A DNA stretch of 50,333 nt. It comes from Muribaculaceae bacterium. Lineage in GTDB: Bacteria; Bacteroidota; Bacteroidia; Bacteroidales; Muribaculaceae. Positions 8,560 through 16,250 of this stretch are shown in pieces. The stretch's first letter is position 1, and the number at the start of each line of letters is the position of its first letter. The stretch covers positions 1-50,333 of the forward strand of contig JAGAUF010000002.1 of the NCBI GenBank assembly GCA_017620885.1, written 5' to 3'. A program made the position numbers and the translations under genes. The notes under the pieces are model-generated. The model searched no databases. It was not told the DNA's origin and saw only the letters and a list, made by a program, of their open reading frames with translations.

Positions 8560-9939
8560 TTAGTCGGTAATGGGAGCGAGCTTAACGGTGAAGTGACGCA
8601 TGAGTTCAGTTTCCCATGTGATCTTCAGACCGTGCTTGATTTCGTGACGACGATCGTAAACGTTCTTAAGAGCTGCAGCGATTACATCCATGTGGTTGTT
8701 GGTGTAAGTACGACGGCAGATGCAGAGACGGAGGAAGTCGTTGCCACCGAAGCGGTTTTCGCGAGTTACAGGATCACGGTCAGCGAGGATGTAACCGATC
8801 TCGCAACCACGGATACCAGCTTCACGATAGAGCTCTACAGTAAGAGCCTGAGCGGGGAACTCTTCCTTGGGAACTTGGTCGAGCACCTTGTCGGCGTCGA
8901 TGAAGAGTGCGTGACCACCAACGGGACGCTGGTAGGGGATTCCGTACTCATCGAGCTTCTTAGCGAGGTATTCTACCTGTTTGATACGAGTTTCGAGCAT
9001 ATCGAACTCGGTGTTTTCGTCGAGACCGACAGCAAGAGCAGCCATATCACGACCGTTCATACCACCGTAAGTAAGGAAGCCTTCGAAGGGGATGAGGAAC
9101 TTCTTAGCGCCTTCGTACCAGTCCTCGTGACGAGTAGCGATGAAACCACCCATATTTACAAGACCGTCCTTCTTGGAAGACATTGTCATAGCATCAGCAA
9201 GCGAGAACATTTCGCGAGCGATTTCCTTGATAGTAGCGTCCTTGAACTCGGGTTCGCGAGTCTTGATGAAGTAAGCGTTTTCAGCGAAACGAGCGGAGTC
9301 GAATACAACACGCTTGCCATACTTGTCGGCGATGCGACGTACGCCACGGAGGTTTTCCATAGAAACGGGCTGACCACCGGCGGTGTTGTTAGTGATAGTA
9401 ACGATGATGAAAGGAATCTTATCAGCGTTTTCAGCGAGGCATTTTTCAAGTTTGTTGAGGTCAACGTTACCCTTGAAAGGAACTTCGAGCTGAGTGTCCT
9501 TAGCTTCATCAACTGTGCAGTCTACAGCGAATGCCTTACGGCTTTCGATATGACCTTTAGTTGTGTCGAAGTGAGAGTTACCCGGAACGATGTCACCAGC
9601 TTTTACGAGGTGAGAGAAGAGTACGTTCTCAGCGGCACGACCCTGGTGAGTAGGGAGGAAGTATTCAAAGCCGGTGATGCGGTTTACGGTGTCTTTGAGC
9701 TCATAGAAAGAACGAGCACCAGCGTAAGCCTCGTCACCCGTCATCATAGCTGCCCACTGACGGTCGGACATAGCGCCTGTACCGGAGTCGGTGATACAGT
9801 CGATATATACCTGCTCAGACTTAAGCATAAATACATTGTAGTTAGCTTCTTTCAGCCACTGTTCGCGCTGTTCGCGCGTGCTTTTCTTGATGGGTTCAAC
9901 CATCTTAATCTTCCACGATTCTGCGAAAGGGATTTCCAT
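8560..9939 (-). CDS. tnaA: tryptophanase (tryptophan indole-lyase)
   Basis: This PLP enzyme splits L-tryptophan into indole, pyruvate and ammonia. The 459-residue product keeps the family signatures TDSGTGAMSD, PTHQGRAAENV, NNTAGGQPVS, DSARFAENAYFIK and the PLP lysine in SSKKDG (about K257). It is far closer to Bacteroides-type tryptophanases as I recall them than to tyrosine phenol-lyase, but the two families are hard to separate and the latter cannot be fully excluded. The conserved IPRR segment near the C-terminus reads CICRR here (residues 406-410), a Pro-to-Cys change next to a kept Arg. It is monocistronic with a textbook promoter and no visible TnaC leader peptide or tnaB permease nearby. 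Confidence 0.93.
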   Translation of the reverse strand: MEIPFAESWKIKMVEPIKKSTREQREQWLKEANYNVFMLKSEQVYIDCITDSGTGAMSDRQWAAMMTGDEAYAGARSFYELKDTVNRITGFEYFLPTHQGRAAENVLFSHLVKAGDIVPGNSHFDTTKGHIESRKAFAVDCTVDEAKDTQLEVPFKGNVDLNKLEKCLAENADKIPFIIVTITNNTAGGQPVSMENLRGVRRIADKYGKRVVFDSARFAENAYFIKTREPEFKDATIKEIAREMFSLADAMTMSSKKDGLVNMGGFIATRHEDWYEGAKKFLIPFEGFLTYGGMNGRDMAALAVGLDENTEFDMLETRIKQVEYLAKKLDEYGIPYQRPVGGHALFIDADKVLDQVPKEEFPAQALTVELYREAGIRGCEIGYILADRDPVTRENRFGGNDFLRLCICRRTYTNNHMDVIAAALKNVYDRRHEIKHGLKITWETELMRHFTVKLAPITD

Positions 9940-9978
9940 GTTGTTGTAGTTTTATAAAGGTTGTTCTGAAATTTTCCG

Positions 9979-10010
9979 CAAAGATAATACATTAAATCAA
10001 AATATGCAAA
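9979..10010 (-). promoter_or_regulatory. full consensus promoter for tnaA
   Basis: On the minus strand TTTG (10007-10010) is followed after exactly 20 bp by TATCTTTG (9979-9986), the complete Bacteroidota -33/-7 pair. The leader to the ATG at 9939 is about 33 bases, too short for a TnaC-style attenuator. Confidence 0.85.
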
Positions 10011-10071
10011 AAATATCAGAAAATTATTTATTGCATTTTTATTAAAAGCGATGTAAGTAAGTGTTATTCAG

Positions 10072-10953
10072 TTAATTAATAGCTGTAATTTCGTACCCTA
10101 AATTTCTCAGTTGCTGGAGTAATCCGTAGTCGGCGGGTAAATGAAGCGCACCGACGACAATCATTGTCGGCTGCGTGGATATTAGGGTGGGGATTTGCTT
10201 CATCCAGTTGTTGTTGCGCTGACGTAGCAAAGCGTCGAAAAATGCAGGGTCGGTTTCCTCTTCGAGCGCAATTTCGGTAAGCTCCTCAAGATTCTGATTG
10301 AAATAGGCCTCGTTTAGCTCCTTTACTTGATTTTTCAGTTCATCGGCGTTGTCGAGCAATTCGAGCAATTCGTCGGCCTGTTTTGTAATCGGGGTGAAGC
10401 AGAAGAGAAGTTCGGCCTGCATCTCCGCTGTTTCAAGGCCCATGGTTGATTTCCCGCTCTCTTTGCCGATTTTCTGAAGATAGCTGTCGAGTTGTTGGTT
10501 GAGGTTCATCTCAGGGAAATCGCGCTGCATTATTATCTGTGAAATTGTATTGCTGATTGCGGCGGGTCGCAACATTTTGAACATATTGATAGACAACGGC
10601 ATATCCTCGCCTAAAATGTGTTTTAATTTAATATCTGTTGCTGCGTAAGTTTCCGGTGACAGAATTTTGTCGAGTGTGCTGTCGGATGGTGCGATCATAT
10701 AAGGCTGCATCTTCATCGCCAGTTCCATTATATTCCCTGACATATCTATTTCACCGACGATTTGGTCTACGGTATTGAATGCTTGCTGAAAACCATTTAT
10801 AGAATCGAGAATAGACAAGGGAGCGAGATGATGAGTGCCGAAAATATATGATGGCTTTTCCAGTCCGTTGCCTGAAATCTTATAGAGGAGTTGCGCATTG
10901 GCCGGAGTGATGAGGGCAAAAATAACGCCCAATAAAAATAATATTCGTTTCAT
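10072..10953 (-). CDS. TraB/GumN-family secreted protein
   Basis: The 293-residue protein has a signal peptide ending PANAQ and a TraB/GumN-type fold. The hallmark GTHHLAPLS motif is near the N-terminus, a central acidic residue cluster follows, and the C-terminal segment containing GALHLPADYGLLQQL completes the domain. The family is related to Tiki metalloproteases, and the paired GTHH and GALHL histidines are the likely metal ligands; substrates in bacteria are mostly unknown. The start at 10953 is preferred because the ATG at 10971 lies inside the -7 promoter box. The gene is downstream of no other gene and faces away from the HU pair. Confidence 0.87.
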   Translation of the reverse strand: MKRILFLLGVIFALITPANAQLLYKISGNGLEKPSYIFGTHHLAPLSILDSINGFQQAFNTVDQIVGEIDMSGNIMELAMKMQPYMIAPSDSTLDKILSPETYAATDIKLKHILGEDMPLSINMFKMLRPAAISNTISQIIMQRDFPEMNLNQQLDSYLQKIGKESGKSTMGLETAEMQAELLFCFTPITKQADELLELLDNADELKNQVKELNEAYFNQNLEELTEIALEEETDPAFFDALLRQRNNNWMKQIPTLISTQPTMIVVGALHLPADYGLLQQLRNLGYEITAIN

Positions 10954-10968
10954 TATCGGAAATTTTTG

Positions 10969-10976
10969 CAAATGTA
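10969..10976 (-). promoter_or_regulatory. -7 promoter box for the TraB/GumN gene
   Basis: The minus strand reads TACATTTG, an exact TAnnTTTG box, only 15 bases before the chosen ATG. The leader would be about 8-10 bases. It overlaps the upstream candidate ATG and so decides the start. Confidence 0.65.
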
Positions 10977-11063
10977 CTAATTTTTTGGTGATTTTACAGT
11001 GGATGATTACTGGAATTTATGCTATACAGATACGAAAGGAGAGGGATGCGAGGGAGAATGGAG

Positions 11064-11094
11064 TTGCAAATTCCAAAAATAAATAGTAAATTTG
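11064..11094 (+). promoter_or_regulatory. promoter of the HU / HU-LysM operon
   Basis: TTG (11064-11066) lies about 20 bp before an exact TAAATTTG box at 11087-11094. The ATG at 11103 is only 8 bases past the box, so the message would start at or within a few bases of the start codon (leaderless or nearly so). Confidence 0.65.
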
Positions 11095-11102
11095 CAGTTG
11101 CT

Positions 11103-11375
11103 ATGGATTCCAGACAATTGACAGAAAAAGTGGCGGCCGCGATGAATAGGTCGCGAGAAGAGGTGGAAACATTGGTTCAAAACCTCTCGATAGTCGTGTC
11201 GAAAACGGCTATTGAGATGGATTCGGTTATGGTGGCCGGATTCGGGACGTTTGAGCCACGTAAGCGCATGGAGCGAGTGGCGTTAAATCCGTCCACCGGC
11301 AAACGTTTGCTGCTACCTCCGAGACTCTTGTTGGGATTCCGTCCGTCAGCTTTATTAAAACAAAAGGTGAAATGA
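11103..11375 (+). CDS. HU/IHF-family DNA-binding protein
   Basis: From the ATG at 11103 the product is 90 residues, the standard size of one HU/IHF subunit, starting DSRQLTEKVAAAMN. It has the two N-terminal helices and the beta-arm region GFGTFEPRKRMERVALNPSTGK with the conserved NPSTG turn. HU proteins bend DNA and organise the nucleoid. Earlier ATGs would add a basic tail and cross the promoter box, so they are rejected. The stop codon overlaps the start of the next gene by 4 bases (ATGA), so translation of the two is coupled and the products may form a heterodimer (inference). Confidence 0.92.
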   Translation: MDSRQLTEKVAAAMNRSREEVETLVQNLSIVVSKTAIEMDSVMVAGFGTFEPRKRMERVALNPSTGKRLLLPPRLLLGFRPSALLKQKVK

Positions 11376-12598
11376 ATTCTAAGATATCATTGCCGGAACT
11401 GACGGCATTGCTGGCATTGCAGAGCGGTAAGTCGAAGAAAATCTGTGAGGAATTCCTGAAAACTTTTTTCAGCGTCATTACGGAAACTCTTGCCGAAGGT
11501 GAGAATGTGAAGATTAAGGGAATTGGCTCATTTAAGATTTCTCGCGTAGAAGCGCGTAAAAGTGTGAATATCACGACCGGACAGGAATTTGAGATTCCGG
11601 CCCATAATCGCGTATCGTTTGTTCCGTCGAAAGAACTCGCTGCGTTGGTAAATGCTCCATTTGAGGCATTCGACACCGTTGAGCTTTCCGATGCAGTGAC
11701 CGACGCGATGCTTGATTCAGTAACAGCCGAGAGCGAAGAACCGGAAACGGCTGAAGATATTGATGTCGTGACAACCGTCGAATCCGAACCTGAACCGGCA
11801 GTCGAGGATGAAATCGAAGCGGAAGAACCTGAAGAACCGGAAAACAGTGAGGAGAAATATGATTCGCCCGAATCGGATACATATTCCGAGGATGATCTCA
11901 GCGAGAATTTTGATACGGCTTCGCAGCAGCCGCTCGTGTCGCCTCCTGTTGAGGCGAAAGTCGTTGATACACCCGATGCAGGTGTCGTGCCTGTGGTGAA
12001 CGACAATGAAAAGAAACACAAATTCCGTTTGGGATTCTTTGCCGGGTTTGGAGTCGCGGCTTTCGTCGGCATAATCGTTTGGCTCGCCGTATGGGTGATA
12101 AAGCTTAATAATGAGGTGTCGGATATGAAGAATCAAACCGCACAGAAGACCGAAGCAGTCGAAGCGCCTGAAAATGTGCCTGTACGCGCCATTGAGCAAC
12201 CTATCCCAGCAGAGCAACCCGAAACAATTGCCTCAACAAAACCCCAGCCTGCCGAAGTTTCCGTCGAAACACAGAAGTTTGAACCTGTGAAGGAAGACGT
12301 GGCTCCGACCCGTCCTTCCGACAAACCTGTTTACGACAAGATTACTAAAACCAGATACCTCACTACAATGGCCCGTGAATATTACGGCAATTACGATTTC
12401 TGGCCATATATCTATGAAGCGAATGCAAATCTCGGTCACCCCGATCGTATTCGTCCCGGAACGCGCATAAAGGTACCTGCGCTTTCCACACTTGGAATAA
12501 ATCCTCATAGCAAAGCGGATATTCGTAAGGCCCGAAACAAAGCGGCCGCAATCTATGCGCGCTACAAAACCCCGATGTATAAATCGGCGAAGAAATAA
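11372..12598 (+). CDS. HU-family DNA-binding domain fused to a membrane helix and LysM-type domain
   Basis: The 408-residue protein reads in order: an HU/IHF-like domain (about 1-95, with GIGSFKISRVEARK and NITTGQEFEIP), a strongly acidic linker (about 110-185), a Lys-rich stop and one transmembrane helix (about 221-243), a Pro/Glu-rich spacer (250-320), and a LysM-like region (about 326-370; YLTTMAREYYGNYDFWPYIY, then RPGTRIKVP). The basic residues just before the helix put the HU part in the cytoplasm and the LysM part in the periplasm. HU binds DNA and LysM binds peptidoglycan, so the protein may tie DNA to the wall; this function is inferred. It overlaps the small HU gene by 4 bases. Confidence 0.88.
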   Translation: MNSKISLPELTALLALQSGKSKKICEEFLKTFFSVITETLAEGENVKIKGIGSFKISRVEARKSVNITTGQEFEIPAHNRVSFVPSKELAALVNAPFEAFDTVELSDAVTDAMLDSVTAESEEPETAEDIDVVTTVESEPEPAVEDEIEAEEPEEPENSEEKYDSPESDTYSEDDLSENFDTASQQPLVSPPVEAKVVDTPDAGVVPVVNDNEKKHKFRLGFFAGFGVAAFVGIIVWLAVWVIKLNNEVSDMKNQTAQKTEAVEAPENVPVRAIEQPIPAEQPETIASTKPQPAEVSVETQKFEPVKEDVAPTRPSDKPVYDKITKTRYLTTMAREYYGNYDFWPYIYEANANLGHPDRIRPGTRIKVPALSTLGINPHSKADIRKARNKAAAIYARYKTPMYKSAKK

Positions 12599-12652
12599 AG
12601 GGCGTTGTAACGCTGCTTACAATTATATTAAAGATTCAAGGTAAAAAAGATT

Positions 12653-13942
12653 ATGCAAGAGAATAAGAAATTACATTTTGAGACGCTTCAGCTCCATGTG
12701 GGTCAGGAACAGGCTGACCCTGCCACGGGCGCGAGAGCTGTGCCGATATATCAGACTACGAGCTATGTCTTCGACAATTCGCAGCATGCCGTCGACCGTT
12801 TTGCACTCCGCGATCCGGGTAATATTTACGCACGGCTTACAAATCCTACGCAGGATGTCCTTGAAAAGCGAATTGCCGCCCTCGAAGGTGGTAAAGCGGC
12901 ATTAGCCGTTGCATCCGGAGCCGCTGCTGTGACTCTCACGTTTCTAAATATAGCACGTCAAGGCGATCATATCGTCTGTGCCAACAATATCTATGGCGGT
13001 ACTTATAATCTTCTTGCCAACACGTTACCCTCTTACGGCGTAACAGGCACTTTCGTAGACCCCGCCAATATATCAAACTTTGAAAAAGCGATTCAGCCTA
13101 ATACAAAGGCCGTCTTCATCGAAACGCTCGGCAATCCCAACAGCGATGTAATCGACATTCAAGCTGTGGCCGACATAGCACATTCTCACGGGCTTCCGCT
13201 TATCGTAGATAATACGTTCGCTACACCCTATCTGATGCGTCCCATCGAGCACGGCGCCGACATTGTTATCCATTCGGCAACTAAATTTCTCGGCGGTCAC
13301 GGTACATCGTTGGGCGGCATCATCGTAGACGGCGGCACTTTTGATTGGAAGAGCAGCGATAAATTCCCGACTCTGTCGGCGCCCGATCCGTCCTATCATG
13401 GCGCTATATTTGCCGACGCGGACCCGGTGACGCCCTTCGTGACGCGTGCGCGCGCCGTTCTTCTGCGCGATACCGGTGGCGCCATCTCTCCGTTTAATTG
13501 TTTCCTGATTTTACAAGGAGTCGAGACGCTGTCGCTGCGCGTAGAACGCCATATTGAGAATGCGCTTAAGATTGTTCAATTCCTTGACAGTCATCCAAAA
13601 GTGGAACGAGTCAATCATCCTTCGCTCCCGTCGCATCCCGATCACGAGCTCTACAAGCGACTTTATCCGCAGGGTGCCGGATCGATTTTTACTATCGAGT
13701 TGAAAGGTGGTGTTAAAGAAGCGCATCGCTTCATCGATAATCTTCAGCTCTTTTCCCTCTTGGCAAACGTGGCAGACGTGAAGAGTCTCGTTATCCATCC
13801 AGCGACGACGACTCATTCTCAGCTCACTGAGCAGGAGATGGCTGAACAGCACATCTATCCCTCCACCGTCAGACTATCAATCGGTACAGAGCACGTAGAC
13901 GATCTCATCACCGACCTCTCTTTTGCTCTTTCTCAAATTTAA
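12653..13942 (+). CDS. metY: O-acetylhomoserine aminocarboxypropyltransferase (sulfhydrylase)
   Basis: This PLP enzyme of the Cys/Met metabolism family makes homocysteine from O-acetylhomoserine and sulfide. The 429-residue length, longer than cystathionine gamma-synthase, fits MetY. Signatures are the start HFETLQLHVGQEQADPATGA, IYQTTSYVF, YARLTNPTQ, IYGGTYNLL, the VDNTFATP segment and the PLP lysine in SATKFLGGHG. It follows the HU-LysM gene by 54 bases; no promoter box or SAM riboswitch was seen there, so read-through or a non-consensus promoter is possible. Its stop codon overlaps that of the convergent MFS gene. Confidence 0.95.
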   Translation: MQENKKLHFETLQLHVGQEQADPATGARAVPIYQTTSYVFDNSQHAVDRFALRDPGNIYARLTNPTQDVLEKRIAALEGGKAALAVASGAAAVTLTFLNIARQGDHIVCANNIYGGTYNLLANTLPSYGVTGTFVDPANISNFEKAIQPNTKAVFIETLGNPNSDVIDIQAVADIAHSHGLPLIVDNTFATPYLMRPIEHGADIVIHSATKFLGGHGTSLGGIIVDGGTFDWKSSDKFPTLSAPDPSYHGAIFADADPVTPFVTRARAVLLRDTGGAISPFNCFLILQGVETLSLRVERHIENALKIVQFLDSHPKVERVNHPSLPSHPDHELYKRLYPQGAGSIFTIELKGGVKEAHRFIDNLQLFSLLANVADVKSLVIHPATTTHSQLTEQEMAEQHIYPSTVRLSIGTEHVDDLITDLSFALSQI

Positions 13943-15153
13943 TTGGGAATGTCGAGGCGGCGGGACTGGAAGAATCTTGTTGTGAAGAGGATGAAAAGCA
14001 GAGCGCCGGAAGTCTGCATAGCGGCTGCGGTCCAGAAGGCTGCCGTATAGCCGATATATTCTGCTACTACACCCCCTAAAACGATACCGATTCCCATTCC
14101 GAGATCCCATGATGTCAGAATGGAGGAATTTGCAGTTCCGCGTTGGTCGTGACGTGCGACGTGGATAAACATCGATAGAAAAGCTGGATACATACGTCCG
14201 TTTCCGAGGCCGATAAGGAGAGCTGACAGGTAGAAACTCCATTGTCCGAAAGCGCATGCGAATAATGCGTAGCCGAACGTGGAGAGAATCACACCTCCGA
14301 GACAGTTTTGTGTCAATCGTCCTTTTCTTAATCCCTTCGCACCGAAAAGACGTGACGTGAAGAGTCCTGTGGAGAGTATGGCAAAAAAGATTCCGGTGCC
14401 TTCTGAGATGCCGAGACGTTCTTGTCCGAAGATAGCTACATAATTGCTGAGAATACCCCAGCAAAGACCGAACAGAAGGATATTGATGGCGAGTAACCAT
14501 GCTCGCGACAGGAAGAAATGGTCGAGGCTGAGTTTTGGCTTATTCGTTACGAGAGCGCGTTGAGGCAGCTTTACCGATGACGCACACATCAGTCCGCCAA
14601 AGGCGATGAATAAGGATATCCAGAATAAAGTGGAAAAATTGTTGGTATAATGATATATGTATATGCCGGCAGTCGGTGCGATGGCCATGGCGAGATTATT
14701 GCTCAGGCCGTAATAGCCTATGCCTTCGTTACGCCGCTCTGACGGAACCACATCGATGGCAACAGTACTGTTGGCTACTGTGGTGGCTCCGAAGGGTATG
14801 CCATGCACAGTGCGTATTATGGCGAACATAAGAAGAGTTCCGGCACCGACATATCCTGCAAAGAGGATGAAGAAAAAGAAAAAGCATATCACAAGTACCT
14901 TTTTACGGTCAAAACTGTCTACAATGAATCCGCTGAAAGGACGTATGAGAAGAGCGGCAATAACGTATCCGGAAAGGACTATGCCAATAGTATCCTTGTC
15001 GGCTGCGAATTGCGCGTCAAGATAAATGGGGAGAAGAGGCGTAAGCAGATAGAAGGCGAAAAAGAGGAGAAAATTGGAGGCCATCACCTTGAGGTACTCG
15101 CTGTTCCATAGCGGTATGAGCCCCCTTTCGGTTGCTTTGCCAATGTTATTCAT
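13939..15153 (-). CDS. MFS transporter, drug/sugar efflux type
   Basis: The 404-residue protein has about twelve hydrophobic segments. The MFS loop 2-3 motif is visible as RPFSGFIVDSFDRKKV, and the antiporter-type segment near helix 5 (RRNEGIGYYGLSNNLAMAIAPTAG) suggests a proton-driven exporter. The substrate is unknown. It is 22 bases downstream of kdsB on the same strand and likely shares its promoter. Its stop overlaps the metY stop by 4 bases (TTAA), leaving no room for a terminator between the convergent genes. Confidence 0.85.
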   Translation of the reverse strand: MNNIGKATERGLIPLWNSEYLKVMASNFLLFFAFYLLTPLLPIYLDAQFAADKDTIGIVLSGYVIAALLIRPFSGFIVDSFDRKKVLVICFFFFFILFAGYVGAGTLLMFAIIRTVHGIPFGATTVANSTVAIDVVPSERRNEGIGYYGLSNNLAMAIAPTAGIYIYHYTNNFSTLFWISLFIAFGGLMCASSVKLPQRALVTNKPKLSLDHFFLSRAWLLAINILLFGLCWGILSNYVAIFGQERLGISEGTGIFFAILSTGLFTSRLFGAKGLRKGRLTQNCLGGVILSTFGYALFACAFGQWSFYLSALLIGLGNGRMYPAFLSMFIHVARHDQRGTANSSILTSWDLGMGIGIVLGGVVAEYIGYTAAFWTAAAMQTSGALLFILFTTRFFQSRRLDIPN

Positions 15154-15175
15154 ATCTTATCTTTTCCTTATTATT

Positions 15176-15934
15176 TTAACTCCTTATAGTTTTTAAAAAT
15201 TCTTCGGCGCGTTTCAGGTCCTCCGGTGTGTCGATACCGACTGTAGTTTCATTGGTTATGCCGACACGGATGCGATAGCCGTTTTCGAGCCAGCGGAGTT
15301 GTTCAAGCGATTCGGCAAGTTCCAGCGGCGACTGCGGCAATTCGGTAATCTCCTTGAGAGTTTGGGCTGAATAAGCGTAGATACCCACGTGAGTCAGGAA
15401 ATCGGTCTTGTCGAGCCACTGTTGCCACTCCGCTCCTCTGACGTAAGGAATGATGCTTCGCGAAAAATAGAGAGCCTCGCCGGTATTGCTTACGGTCACT
15501 TTGACACGGTTGGCGTCGAAAAGCGCCTCAAAACCAAGCGACTTATCGAAAGGACGCGCGAGTGTGGCCACACGTGTATCGTTGTGCTGCTCGAAAATAT
15601 GCATCAGGGCGCTTATCTGATTAGGGCTTATAAACGGTTCGTCGCCCTGAACATTTATAATTACGTCCGCATCCGACCCCGATTTTTCGTATGCTTCGCG
15701 TACTCGGTCGGTGCCGCTGCGATGCTTGTCGGATGTCATAATGGCTTTGAATCCGGCTTGCTCCACACACTGAACGATGCGCTCATCGTCGGTAGCCACA
15801 ATCACTTCTTCCACCGCCTCCGATGCCTTGCGGCATACACGTACTATCATCTCTGTTCCACCTATCTTGGCAAGAGGTTTGCCGGGGAATCTCGACGATC
15901 CGTAGCGGGCTGGTATAATAACTGCAAATTTCAT
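15176..15934 (-). CDS. kdsB: 3-deoxy-manno-octulosonate cytidylyltransferase (CMP-KDO synthetase)
   Basis: KdsB activates KDO with CTP to make CMP-KDO for the lipopolysaccharide core. The start at 15934 gives 252 residues beginning KFAVIIPARYGSSRFPGKPL, the nucleotide-binding signature of the family; an ATG nine codons upstream would add an unusual extension. Other motifs are ATDDERI, MTSDKHRSGTDRV and NVQGDEPFI. It heads a two-gene unit with the MFS transporter and has a consensus -7 box about 50 bases upstream. Confidence 0.97.
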   Translation of the reverse strand: MKFAVIIPARYGSSRFPGKPLAKIGGTEMIVRVCRKASEAVEEVIVATDDERIVQCVEQAGFKAIMTSDKHRSGTDRVREAYEKSGSDADVIINVQGDEPFISPNQISALMHIFEQHNDTRVATLARPFDKSLGFEALFDANRVKVTVSNTGEALYFSRSIIPYVRGAEWQQWLDKTDFLTHVGIYAYSAQTLKEITELPQSPLELAESLEQLRWLENGYRIRVGITNETTVGIDTPEDLKRAEEFLKTIRS

Positions 15935-15984
15935 TGCTCTAAAATTTAAAGTCGATGTCAAGGACTCGTGTTGATAATAAAGTG

Positions 15985-15992
15985 CAAAATTA
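15985..15992 (-). promoter_or_regulatory. -7 promoter box for kdsB
   Basis: The minus strand reads TAATTTTG, an exact TAnnTTTG match; no TTTG at -33. The leader would be about 44 bases. Confidence 0.65.
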
Positions 15993-16105
15993 CAAATTTT
16001 ATATCTTATAAATGCTATCGGTGAGCGAATAAGTGAAAATGGGGGAAATCTCGATTACCTATTCTTCGGTGGAAATTTCAATTTATTCTGAAAATAGAAT
16101 TAATA

Positions 16106-16137
16106 TTTGGAATTTTTGAAATTTATTCATAATTTTG
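16106..16137 (+). promoter_or_regulatory. full consensus promoter for the C10 protease operon
   Basis: TTTG at 16106-16109, exactly 20 bp, then TAATTTTG at 16130-16137. The start would be near 16144, leaving a leader of about 107 bases before the first C10 gene, long enough for regulatory structure. Confidence 0.8.
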
Positions 16138-16250
16138 TAGCCGTTAGATCATTATCCTATTCTATAAACCACTGTCTTATTGCCGATATTCCATGGCATC
16201 GTCTTTGTAATCAGCGACAGTAAGATTTTTTGTAAACATAACTTTCGTTA

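Noticed and set aside
8593..9957. 454-codon open frame antisense to the whole tnaA gene
   Set aside because: It mirrors tnaA almost end to end and has no domain, promoter or repeatable protein character. Such frames come from the codon bias of highly expressed genes.
11227..12072. 281-codon Ser/Thr-rich frame antisense to the HU-LysM gene
   Set aside because: The low-complexity Ser/Thr run is the reverse of the acidic Glu/Asp linker codons of the real gene.
12599..12652. SAM riboswitch upstream of metY
   Set aside because: The 54-base gap is too short for a SAM-I aptamer and shows no matching stems.
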